Shown piece by piece: positions 1 to 7,027 of a DNA stretch of 23,812 bases; position 1 is the stretch's first letter, and the number at the start of each line of letters is the position of its first letter. The notes under the pieces were generated by a model that did no database searches, was not told the DNA's origin, and worked only from the letters and a program-made list of their open reading frames with translations. This stretch comes from Alphaproteobacteria bacterium. Lineage in GTDB: Bacteria; Pseudomonadota; Alphaproteobacteria; Micavibrionales; Micavibrionaceae. Where the stretch lies: NCBI GenBank assembly GCA_023301785.1, contig JALZUF010000108.1, positions 1-23,812 of the forward strand, written 5' to 3'. The position numbers and the translations under genes were made by a program.

Positions 1-429
1 CACGAAATGGCACCCGATCGGGCTGTCTTACGTGCCGCCGAACTAGCTGGTGTTACAGAATTCTTAAAAGAGTCACAAGCTGGGCTAGATACCCAAGTTG
101 GTGAACGTGGTGAAGCTTTATCTGGTGGACAGCGCCAAGCCGTCGCGATTGCGCGTGCTATGCTATATGATCCGCCTGTACTTATCTTGGATGAACCAAC
201 AGCATCAATGGACCCTGCGTCTGAAAACCGTCTGCGTAAGCGTCTACACCATGTGACTGAAGGGCGTACAACGTTGCTTATCACACACAAAGGATCAATG
301 CTGACATTGGTTGATAAACTTATTCTATTGGATCGTGGTAAATTAATTGCTTTTGGTCCGAAAGACGAAGTTATCCGTAAATTACAAGGCCGCGAATATG
401 GAACGGCTGCTGAAAAAACAGATGTATAA
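1..429 (+). CDS. Type I secretion ABC transporter (permease/ATPase), C-terminal part
   Basis: Partial gene: the reading frame is open from base 1 and only the last 142 codons are present. It is the C-terminal half of an ABC nucleotide-binding domain. The signature motif ALSGGQRQAVAIARAM is at about nt 115-162, Walker B with its catalytic Glu (LILDEPTASMD) at about nt 181-213, and the switch His (LLITHK) at about nt 274-291. Walker A and the membrane domain lie outside the window. The next gene, 11 nt downstream, is an HlyD-type membrane fusion protein. This pairing is that of type I secretion systems, where the transporter powers one-step export of large, often RTX-type, adhesins or enzymes with a TolC-like outer-membrane partner. 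No substrate or TolC gene is visible here. The ATPase call is certain; the secretion role is inferred from the neighbour. Confidence 0.88.
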   Translation, partial: HEMAPDRAVLRAAELAGVTEFLKESQAGLDTQVGERGEALSGGQRQAVAIARAMLYDPPVLILDEPTASMDPASENRLRKRLHHVTEGRTTLLITHKGSMLTLVDKLILLDRGKLIAFGPKDEVIRKLQGREYGTAAEKTDV

Positions 430-440
430 GGCTTAAAGAA

Positions 441-1892
441 ATGCTTGGAAAAAAGAAAAAACCAATTAAAGAGATCAAAGGTACAGATCAAAACCTAGCG
501 AACGCTATGCAACAGCAAGCGCGCGAAGGTATGACGGATGCCGAACGTGCCGCCGATGATAAGAAGCTATGGCTCTCTGAACATATGAAGCGCGTACAGG
601 CACATGGTGAACGCTTCTTCGATACAGATGAAGATTTACCATTATCATCGCATCTATTGCTTTTCTTTATCTTGGGGTTCTTTGCTCTTTTCTTTATTTG
701 GGCAAGTTTTGCTAAATTGGATGAAGTGACACGTGGTGACGGAACCGTTATCCCTAAAAGTGATATTCAAAAAATATCATCGCTTGAGGGTGGTATCGTT
801 GACGAATTCTTTATTAAAAAAGGCCAAGAAGTTAAAAAGGGCGATATCCTTGTACGTCTTTCTGATATTGCGGCCTCCTCTGATCTTGGATCAAACGAAG
901 CACGTTATTTAGGTCTTTTAGCAGCTGTTTCAAGACTTCAGGCTGAAGTTGAAGGACGCCTTCCTAAGTTTCCAGATGATGTCATGAAGGGCGCCCCGCA
1001 GGCGGTAACTGAGGAAATGAACGCCTATCGTGCAAACAAAGACCAAATTGCCAGCCAAACATCTATTATGGAGCAGCAAAAATCTCAACGTTCCCAAGAA
1101 CTGAGTGAGCTTCAAATTCGTGCGAGTGATATTCGTGGCCAATTAGGTTTGGTACGCGAAGAGAAATCAATGGTTGAACCTCTTGTTGCTAAAGGATCGG
1201 CACCGCGTATGGAGCTGTTGCAACTTGACCGTCAGATTAAAGAAAAACAAACAGAGTTAAACGGTGTCTTGTCGGCTATCCCTCGTGCGCGCTCTGCTAT
1301 TGGTGAAGCAAATGCCCGTATTCGTGAAGTAAAGTCTGCTTCCAAAGCGCAAGCTCAAACTGAGTTATCTGCAAAGAATATTGAGATGCAGGCAATTAAA
1401 CAGGGCCTTGCAGGCTTACAAGATCGTAAGACTCGTGCAGATATTAAATCCCCTGTAGATGGCTATATTAAAGAGCTAAAAGTTTATACTGTTGGTGGTG
1501 TTGTTCAACCAGGGCAAGAGTTTATTGAAATTGTGCCGAAGGATGACCAGCTTTTGGTTGAAGCCAGAATTAACCCGAAAGATATTGCGTTCTTATACCC
1601 TGAACAAGCGGGTATCGTGAAAATTACGGCCTATGATTTTGCGATCTATGGTGGTCTTAAAGGTAAAGTGGTTGCGATTTCTCCTGATGCTGTGACCAAC
1701 GAAGAAGGCGATAGTTTTTATATGGTGACAATCTTAACGGAAGAAAGTGCCTTACAACGTAAAGGTGAAGTTCTACCTATTATTCCTGGTATGATTGCGT
1801 CTGTTGATATTTTGACGGGCGAAAAAACCGTGATGGAATATCTGTTGAAACCATTTATTAAAACCCTCAATAACTCACTGAATGAGCGCTAG
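441..1892 (+). CDS. HlyD family type I secretion periplasmic adaptor (membrane fusion protein)
   Basis: 483 aa. Layout: a charged cytoplasmic N-terminus of about 70 residues, one transmembrane helix at about 71-91 (core LLLFFILGFFALFFIWASF), then a periplasmic part. A lipoyl/barrel-sandwich half-motif (GGIVDEFFIKKGQEVKKGD) lies at about 117-135, a long coiled coil at about 155-330, and the second half (ADIKSPVDGYIKEL) follows. The C-terminal beta domain ends LLKPFIKTLNNSLNER, like the ends of HlyD/LapC-type adaptors. Known role: links the inner-membrane ABC transporter to a TolC-type channel during one-step secretion. It lies 11 nt after the transporter gene, so the two are almost certainly one operon. 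The Shine-Dalgarno is weak (AAAGAA just before ATG), which suggests translational coupling to the upstream gene. Adaptor family is certain; cargo unknown. Confidence 0.93.
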   Translation: MLGKKKKPIKEIKGTDQNLANAMQQQAREGMTDAERAADDKKLWLSEHMKRVQAHGERFFDTDEDLPLSSHLLLFFILGFFALFFIWASFAKLDEVTRGDGTVIPKSDIQKISSLEGGIVDEFFIKKGQEVKKGDILVRLSDIAASSDLGSNEARYLGLLAAVSRLQAEVEGRLPKFPDDVMKGAPQAVTEEMNAYRANKDQIASQTSIMEQQKSQRSQELSELQIRASDIRGQLGLVREEKSMVEPLVAKGSAPRMELLQLDRQIKEKQTELNGVLSAIPRARSAIGEANARIREVKSASKAQAQTELSAKNIEMQAIKQGLAGLQDRKTRADIKSPVDGYIKELKVYTVGGVVQPGQEFIEIVPKDDQLLVEARINPKDIAFLYPEQAGIVKITAYDFAIYGGLKGKVVAISPDAVTNEEGDSFYMVTILTEESALQRKGEVLPIIPGMIASVDILTGEKTVMEYLLKPFIKTLNNSLNER

Positions 1893-1952
1893 ACAGCTAT
1901 CAGCTTAAGCGTTAAAACAGTGGTTATGGAAGCAAGACAAACGACAAATCAG

Positions 1953-3938
1953 ATGATTAAAATTACCCTCCCCGATGGTGCTGTACGTGAGTATGAAGCA
2001 GGCACAACAGGTTTAGACATTGCGAACAGCATTTCCAAGTCTTTGGCTAAGGCGTGTATTGCTGTGCGTATTGATGGTGAACTTTCTGATCTGACGTTAC
2101 CGATTGAGCATGATGTATCTATCGCGCTTGTTAAGCGTGAGAATAACGAAGCGTTAGAAATGATCCGTCATGATGCCGCGCACGTTATGGCTGAAGCGGT
2201 GCAAACATTATTCCCTGATTGCCAAGTCACTATTGGTCCAGCAATCGACAATGGTTTCTATTATGATTTCGCGCTTCCTAAAGAAGCTGCTCCTCTTAGC
2301 ACAGAAGATTTTCCTGCGATTGAAAAACAAATGCGTAAAATTGTTGAGCGCAATTCTGCTTTTGTCCGTGAAGTGTGGAACAGAGACGACGCGATTAAAT
2401 ATTTTAAAGCTAAGGGTGAAAATTATAAAGCCGAACTGATCGAAGATTTACCAGAGGCTGAGGATATCAAAATATATCGTCAAGGAGCCAAAGAACAAGG
2501 TGAAAACGGTTGGCTTGATTTATGTCGCGGCCCGCATATGCCATCAACAAAACACGTTGGGAATGCTTTTAAATTAATGAAAGTAGCTGGCGCGTATTGG
2601 CGTGGAGATTCAAATAACGCAATGCTTACACGTATTTACGGTGCAGCATGGCGCGATCAAAAAGAATTAGACGCGCATCTGACACAATTGGAAGAAGCCG
2701 AAGCTCGCGATCACCGTAAGCTAGGAGCAGAAATGGATTTATTCCATATGCAATCCGAAGCGCAAGGTTCCGTGTTCTGGCATCCGAAAGGCTACACAAT
2801 TTATAATCAGCTTGAGGCCTATGTACGTCGCCGTTTAGAAGATGACGGTTACAGCGAAGTACGTACACCGCAATTAATGAATTCAAAGTTTTGGAAGCAA
2901 TCAGGTCATTGGCAAAAGTACCGTGAAGATATGTTTGTGGTACCAGACGTTGTGCCTAACAATAATGAAGATGGCCCTATCTATGATGAAGAGCCAAAAG
3001 AATTTTTAGCGTTAAAGCCAATGAATTGCCCCGCGCACGTTCAAATTTTTAACCAAGGTATTAAATCATATCGTGATCTTCCTATTCGTTTGTCTGAATT
3101 TGGTTGTTGTCACCGTAATGAAGCGCACGGCGCACTGCATGGTATGATGCGCCTGCGTCAGTTTGTTCAAGATGATGCGCATATTTTTTGCCGTGAAGAT
3201 CAAATCTTAGAAGAGTCAGTGAAATTCTTCAAACTTGTTCAAGCGATGTACAAAGATCTTGGTTTTGAAGATTATAAAATAACATTTGAAACACGTCCTG
3301 AGCTTCGCATTGGCTCAGACGAGATGTGGGATAAAGCCGAAGTTGCACTTGAAAATGCACTTAAGGAAATGGGCTTTGATTACGAGGTATGTGAGGGCGA
3401 TGGCGCGTTTTACGGCCCTAAAGTTGGCTTTATCATTCGTGATGCCATTGGTCGTGAGTGGGGTTGTGGTACGCTTCAGCTTGACTTTAACTTGCCTGAA
3501 AGGCTTGATTCAAATTACATCGCCGAAGATGGTAGTAAACAGCGCCCTGTTATGCTTCACCGCGCCGCTCTTGGTGCGTTAGAACGCTTTATCGGGATTA
3601 TGATTGAAAGCTATGCGGGTAAATTGCCGTTATGGATGCAACCTGTTCAATGTGTTGTGGCGACGATTACGGGTGATGCTGACGCGTACGCGCAACAAGT
3701 TTGTGAAGATCTAAAAGCGCAAGGTATTCGTGCCGAGTTGGATATTCGTAATGAAAAAATTAATAAAAAAGTTCGCGAGCATTCACTCGCTAAAGTGCCC
3801 GCCTTATTTGTTGTCGGTATGCGTGAAGCCGAAGAACAAAAAGTAGCGATCAGACGTTTGGGTAGCCAAGCCCAAAACGTTGTTGACGTAAAATCAGCCA
3901 TCGATGATTTGGTTAACGAAGCAAAGGCCCCTTATTAA
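1953..3938 (+). CDS. thrS: Threonine--tRNA ligase (ThrRS)
   Basis: Charges tRNA-Thr in the cytoplasm. From ATG 1953 the protein is 661 aa and begins MIKITLPDG, the usual start of the N-terminal TGS domain. In-frame GTG 1920 and ATG 1926 would add 11 or 9 residues and cannot be excluded, because none has a clear Shine-Dalgarno. Domains: TGS (1-63), editing domain with HxxxH (H73, H77), class II catalytic core, C-terminal anticodon-binding domain. The three zinc ligands are present: C359 (MNCP), H410 (DDAH) and H536 (MLHRA). Each is shifted by exactly 25 from the E. coli ligands C334, H385 and H511. Motif 2 reads CCHRNEAHG where E. coli has SCHRNEPSG, a mild deviation next to the conserved Arg. 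It follows the secretion genes with no obvious terminator between. Confidence 0.97.
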   Translation: MIKITLPDGAVREYEAGTTGLDIANSISKSLAKACIAVRIDGELSDLTLPIEHDVSIALVKRENNEALEMIRHDAAHVMAEAVQTLFPDCQVTIGPAIDNGFYYDFALPKEAAPLSTEDFPAIEKQMRKIVERNSAFVREVWNRDDAIKYFKAKGENYKAELIEDLPEAEDIKIYRQGAKEQGENGWLDLCRGPHMPSTKHVGNAFKLMKVAGAYWRGDSNNAMLTRIYGAAWRDQKELDAHLTQLEEAEARDHRKLGAEMDLFHMQSEAQGSVFWHPKGYTIYNQLEAYVRRRLEDDGYSEVRTPQLMNSKFWKQSGHWQKYREDMFVVPDVVPNNNEDGPIYDEEPKEFLALKPMNCPAHVQIFNQGIKSYRDLPIRLSEFGCCHRNEAHGALHGMMRLRQFVQDDAHIFCREDQILEESVKFFKLVQAMYKDLGFEDYKITFETRPELRIGSDEMWDKAEVALENALKEMGFDYEVCEGDGAFYGPKVGFIIRDAIGREWGCGTLQLDFNLPERLDSNYIAEDGSKQRPVMLHRAALGALERFIGIMIESYAGKLPLWMQPVQCVVATITGDADAYAQQVCEDLKAQGIRAELDIRNEKINKKVREHSLAKVPALFVVGMREAEEQKVAIRRLGSQAQNVVDVKSAIDDLVNEAKAPY

Positions 3939-3942
3939 TATC

Positions 3943-4413
3943 ATGAACAAATATGTATCCCTTTTTTTATGGATCGCTCTCTACTTGGGTGTCGGTTTCG
4001 CTATCGGCTCAAGCACAGAAGGCAGTATCCAAGGTTGGTATAAAACCTTAGAGAAACCTGAATTTAATCCGCCGAATTGGATCTTTCCTATTATGTGGAG
4101 TATACTCTATGCAATGATCGCCACCGCAGGATGGAATTTGTGGCGTAAAAATGCTGCATCCAGTGGCCTTAAAACTATCTTTATTATATATACGATATGT
4201 AATTTTGCGTGGACGCCTATTTTCTTTGGTATGGAACAGATTTATGCCGCTTTCATTTGTATTATGGCGGTGAACTTCTTCAATGCCCTCTTTATTTATA
4301 AAGCATGGAGCAATTCGAGAAGTTTTCAGTTTTCAATGTACATGATGATACCGCCTCTGTTGTGGACATTGTTCGCGGCGGTTCTGAATTACGCTATATG
4401 GGTATTGAATTAG
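3943..4413 (+). CDS. TspO/MBR family tryptophan-rich sensory protein
   Basis: 156 aa from ATG 3943, four bases after the thrS stop. The frame is open further upstream into thrS, but MNKYVSLFLW begins directly with the first membrane helix and fits the family. Five hydrophobic segments are visible (about 4-22, 43-64, 73-95, 99-120 and 130-153). Family signatures: WYKTLEKPEFNPPNWIFPIM followed by a Trp-containing helix 2, and the NFAWTPIFFG segment. TspO/MBR proteins bind porphyrins and related ligands. In alphaproteobacteria such as Rhodobacter, TspO affects tetrapyrrole export and photosynthesis-gene control in response to oxygen. What it does in this organism cannot be read from sequence. 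It sits between thrS and infC, apparently co-transcribed with thrS, which is an unusual position. Confidence 0.9.
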   Translation: MNKYVSLFLWIALYLGVGFAIGSSTEGSIQGWYKTLEKPEFNPPNWIFPIMWSILYAMIATAGWNLWRKNAASSGLKTIFIIYTICNFAWTPIFFGMEQIYAAFICIMAVNFFNALFIYKAWSNSRSFQFSMYMMIPPLLWTLFAAVLNYAIWVLN

Positions 4414-4432
4414 GTTGATGAATTGCCAATAA

Positions 4433-4449
4433 CCCTTGCAAAACAAGGG
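4433..4449 (+). terminator. Possible weak terminator hairpin after the TspO gene
   Basis: A perfect 6-bp stem, CCCTTG (4433-4438) and CAAGGG (4444-4449), closes a CAAAA loop 20 nt after the stop codon of the TspO gene. It is followed by ATTTCATCTTATTAATTC, which is U-rich but not a clean U-tract. It could be a weak intrinsic terminator for thrS-tspO or part of the infC leader. Confidence 0.4.
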
Positions 4450-4510
4450 ATTTCATCTTATTAATTCTTTATTCATAAAAATATTTTACATTATAAGTCT
4501 TAAACAATAA

Positions 4511-4528
4511 AAGGAGAGACAAGCCATC
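4511..4528 (+). promoter_or_regulatory. infC: infC ribosome binding site with AUC start codon
   Basis: AAGGAGAG (4511-4518) is the best Shine-Dalgarno in this part of the window and lies 7 nt before an ATC codon at 4526. An in-frame TAA at 4508-4510 rules out any start further upstream. No ATG, GTG or TTG occurs in frame until 4625, which would remove the first 33 residues of the conserved IF3 N-domain. A near-cognate AUC start is therefore the best reading, matching the AUU start of E. coli infC. Confidence 0.85.
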
Positions 4529-5179
4529 GCTAGACCACCATTTCAGCCCCCAAAGAAAAAGGGCCCTCGTACCAATAAAGATATTACCGCCGAAAAAGTA
4601 CGTGTTGTCGGCGCAGACGGAGAAATGTTAGGCGTGATGAGCGTTGCAGAAGGTGTAAGTGCCGCTGAAGAGGTTGGACTTGATCTTGTCGAAGTGTCCC
4701 CAAATGCGGATATTCCAGTATGTAAAATTCTCGACTACGGTAAGTATAAATACGAACAACAGAAAAAAGCAGCAGAAGCGCGTAAGAAGCAAAAAACTGT
4801 TGAAGTAAAGGAAATTAAAGTACGTCCAAATATTGAAGACCATGATTATGGTGTGAAACTAAAGGCAGCAAAGAAATTCCTCGGCAATGAAGACAAAGTT
4901 AAAGTAACGCTACGTTTTCGTGGTCGTGAAATGGCGCACAAAGAAATGGCCGCAAAATTGTTGGACCGTATTCGTGATGATTTGGCCGAAATGTCAAAAG
5001 TTGAATTCCATCCTAAAATGGAAGGTCGTCAAATGATTATGATTTTGGCGCCAGACAAAACGGCGGCGGAACGTGTTGCAAAACAACGTGCAGAAGATGA
5101 AAAAGAAGCCTTAGCGCGCGAAACAGCCGAAGCAAATGAAGCTGCTCAAGAAAAGCTAGCCGAAGCGACGGCTGAATAA
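4526..5179 (+). CDS. infC: Translation initiation factor IF-3 (AUC start)
   Basis: 217 aa when started at ATC 4526. IF3 binds the 30S subunit, keeps it apart from 50S and checks start codon-initiator tRNA pairing. The N-terminal region (ARPPFQPPKKKGPRTNKDIT) and N-domain continue through LDLVEVSPNADIPVCKILDY. The Lys-rich linker (YEQQKKAAEARKKQKTVEVK) and the C-domain (VTLRFRGREMAHKEMA, MEGRQMIMILAPDK) follow in order. The C-terminus has an Ala/Glu-rich extension of about 35 residues beyond E. coli IF3, likely helical. Because IF3 discriminates against non-AUG/GUG/UUG starts, a start of this kind allows autoregulation, as known for E. coli infC (AUU). rpmI and rplT, which follow infC in E. 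coli, are absent; an unrelated oxidoreductase gene follows. A TATAAG box at 4492-4497 could be its promoter, but no good -35 is seen. Confidence 0.95.
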   Translation: MARPPFQPPKKKGPRTNKDITAEKVRVVGADGEMLGVMSVAEGVSAAEEVGLDLVEVSPNADIPVCKILDYGKYKYEQQKKAAEARKKQKTVEVKEIKVRPNIEDHDYGVKLKAAKKFLGNEDKVKVTLRFRGREMAHKEMAAKLLDRIRDDLAEMSKVEFHPKMEGRQMIMILAPDKTAAERVAKQRAEDEKEALARETAEANEAAQEKLAEATAE

Positions 5180-5212
5180 TCACCGCAACTACATCATTAT
5201 TATAGAGATATT

Positions 5213-5245
5213 AAGGAATTTCAGGCATACTTAACCTATGCCTGA
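5213..5245 (+). promoter_or_regulatory. Inverted repeat spanning the start codon of the FAD oxidoreductase gene
   Basis: TCAGGCATA (5221-5229) and TATGCCTGA (5237-5245) form a perfect 9-bp inverted repeat around a 7-nt CTTAACC loop. The start codon ATG (5238-5240) lies inside the right arm, and the nearest Shine-Dalgarno-like AAGGA (5213-5217) is just outside the left arm. In mRNA this would hide the start codon. In DNA it could be an operator for a dimeric regulator. A third option is a terminator for infC, but only TTT follows the stem. The symmetry is seen directly; the function is inferred. Confidence 0.55.
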
Positions 5246-6548
5246 TTTACCGAAATCCCCGCAAAACTATATCGAAACATATTACCGTGACACGCTTCAT
5301 ACGAATGAACAGCGTGAAGCATTAACCGAAGACATTGATACAGATATCTGTGTTATTGGCGGTGGTTTGGCTGGCCTTTCAACGGCTGTTGGTTTGGTTG
5401 AAAAAGGTAAGCAAGTGACGCTTATTGATGCCAATCGTATTGGCTGGGGGGCGTCGGGACGTAATGGCGGTTATATCGCCAAGGGCTATGCTCAAGGCTA
5501 TAAACAGTTGACGAAAATGGTCGGGCTGGAGCATACAAAACAACTTCACAAGCTATCAACGCATGGTCGTTCGCTTATTAAAGATAAGATTGATAGGTAC
5601 AATATTGACTGCGGTCCTGTTCGCAAAGGTGTTCTGGGTGTGTCTTGGAACAACCATCCTAAGAAAGTTCAAGAATATATTGATTGGATGCAAAAGGATT
5701 TAAATGCGCCACTTGAATATTGGTCAACAGAACAAGTGCGCGATGCCTGCAAAACTAAAAAATATTTTGATGGCTTTTATTCTCCAGAAGATTATCAATT
5801 TCACCCGTTAAATTACGTCCATGGTTTGGCCAAAGCAATCGAAGATCAAGGCGGTAAAATATATGAAGCCACAAAAGCGATTAAGATTGATGATCGTCCA
5901 GACGGTGGCTACATCGTTAACACGCCGCAAGGTAAAATAAAATGCAATCAAGTTGTTTTATGTTGCTCGATCTATGTTGATGATCTCAACAAAAAACTAA
6001 AATACGCATCTTTCCCTGTTTATACGTACGTGATGGTGACAAAGCCTATTCCGCAAGATCGTTTAGATGCTGCTTTGAATACTCAATATTGTATCTTTGA
6101 TAACCGTTATGCGCAGGATTATTATAGACGCTTGCCTGATGGTCGCATCCTATGGGGTGGACGCGTTAGCATCAACGGTATTCCTAAAAATCTGGCAGAG
6201 ATCATGAAACGTGATCTCCTTAAGGTCTATCCGCAACTAGAAGGCGTTGTAGAGCCTGAATACGCCTGGGGCGGCACATTGTGCTATGCGCCGCACAAGA
6301 TGCCTCAAATCGGCCAATTAAAGCCTGGTTACTGGTTTAATACGTGTTTCGGTGGTCATGGGCTTGTTCCAACGTCTGTGGGTGGAGATGTCGTTTCTAG
6401 TGCGATTGTCGATGGAGACGAGCGTTATAAACTTTTTGAACCGTTCTCGAAGCTCAATTTTGCAGGTGGACCTTTAACGCCCTATATTGCACAGAGTGTT
6501 TATTACTTATGGCGTGCACGTGATTTACTCATCAGTTTGAATAAATAA
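5238..6548 (+). CDS. FAD-dependent oxidoreductase, DAO superfamily (PuuB/OrdL-like)
   Basis: 436 aa. The Rossmann FAD-binding motif GGGLAG is at 41-46, with the second-strand acidic residue in LIDAN (D64), followed by GWGASGRNGGY (69-79), the flavin-contact segment typical of PuuB/OrdL-like amine oxidases. The C-terminal part has the second FAD-contact region (CFGGHGLVPTSVGGDVVSSA). The short N-terminal extension with YIETYYRDTL resembles that of gamma-glutamylputrescine oxidase, so the substrate is probably an amine or imino acid. Substrate identity cannot be fixed from sequence, and no puu pathway neighbour is present. No alternative start lies near the N-terminus, so ATG 5238 stands even though it is inside an inverted repeat and 20 nt from the nearest Shine-Dalgarno-like sequence. 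It is convergent with trxA. Confidence 0.85.
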   Translation: MPDLPKSPQNYIETYYRDTLHTNEQREALTEDIDTDICVIGGGLAGLSTAVGLVEKGKQVTLIDANRIGWGASGRNGGYIAKGYAQGYKQLTKMVGLEHTKQLHKLSTHGRSLIKDKIDRYNIDCGPVRKGVLGVSWNNHPKKVQEYIDWMQKDLNAPLEYWSTEQVRDACKTKKYFDGFYSPEDYQFHPLNYVHGLAKAIEDQGGKIYEATKAIKIDDRPDGGYIVNTPQGKIKCNQVVLCCSIYVDDLNKKLKYASFPVYTYVMVTKPIPQDRLDAALNTQYCIFDNRYAQDYYRRLPDGRILWGGRVSINGIPKNLAEIMKRDLLKVYPQLEGVVEPEYAWGGTLCYAPHKMPQIGQLKPGYWFNTCFGGHGLVPTSVGGDVVSSAIVDGDERYKLFEPFSKLNFAGGPLTPYIAQSVYYLWRARDLLISLNK

Positions 6549-6549
6549 A

Positions 6550-6575
6550 AAGGCCGCTTCAAGAAAAGCGACCTT
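6550..6575 (-). terminator. Intrinsic terminator between convergent oxidoreductase and trxA genes
   Basis: AAGGCCGCTT (6550-6559) and AAGCGACCTT (6566-6575) form a 10-bp stem with one mismatch and a 6-nt loop. On the minus strand it is followed by TTTTTATTTATT, a good U-tract, so it mainly serves trxA. On the plus strand the following ATAATTATTAT is weaker but could also stop the oxidoreductase transcript. Confidence 0.8.
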
Positions 6576-6605
6576 ATAATTATTATGACTGTAAGTCAGA
6601 AAAAC

Positions 6606-6926
6606 TTATGCGTTAGACTCTAACCATTCATTTAATTGTGTTTTTGACATACCGCCAACTTTGGTATCGACCAATTCACCAGCTTTAAAAATCATTAATG
6701 TTGGAATACCGCGCACACCATATTTTGTCGGTGCATTTGGGTTCTCATCAATATTGACTTTAACGACTTTCATTTTGCCTGAAACTTCATTAGCCACTTC
6801 GTCTACAATTGGTGATAGGGCTTTACAAGGGCCACACCATTCCGCCCAGAAATCCACCATGACTGGCTCTTCTGACTTTAGAACTTCATTTTCAAAATCC
6901 GCATCGGATACATTTACGCTCGACAT
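6606..6926 (-). CDS. trxA: Thioredoxin 1
   Basis: 106 aa, the standard length for a single-domain thioredoxin. The redox active site WCGPC has its cysteines at 31 and 34, within VDFWAEWCGPCK. The cis-Pro loop reads GIPT, and the KVNIDENP segment is also typical. It is a cytoplasmic disulfide reductant for ribonucleotide reductase and other targets, recharged by thioredoxin reductase. The start is supported by AAGGA (6938-6934 on the minus strand) 7 nt before ATG. It lies downstream of addA on the same strand with a 101-nt gap, so it may have its own promoter. The tsaE-murU-addB-addA-trxA order recurs in alphaproteobacteria. Confidence 0.97.
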   Translation of the reverse strand: MSSVNVSDADFENEVLKSEEPVMVDFWAEWCGPCKALSPIVDEVANEVSGKMKVVKVNIDENPNAPTKYGVRGIPTLMIFKAGELVDTKVGGMSKTQLNEWLESNA

Positions 6927-7027
6927 TTTCTTATCCTTTATTAGTTGTATATGTTTATTCGTAATAATTCTTAATTTGTTACAGTGTAGCCAAAGATAAT
7001 TTTAAACACCAGATAATTCCCCGTTCT

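Noticed and set aside
6586..6598. TGACT-GTA-AGTCA inverted repeat just after the trxA stop
   Set aside because: A 5-bp stem with a 3-nt loop and no U-tract is too weak to call. The adjacent 6550-6575 hairpin explains termination.
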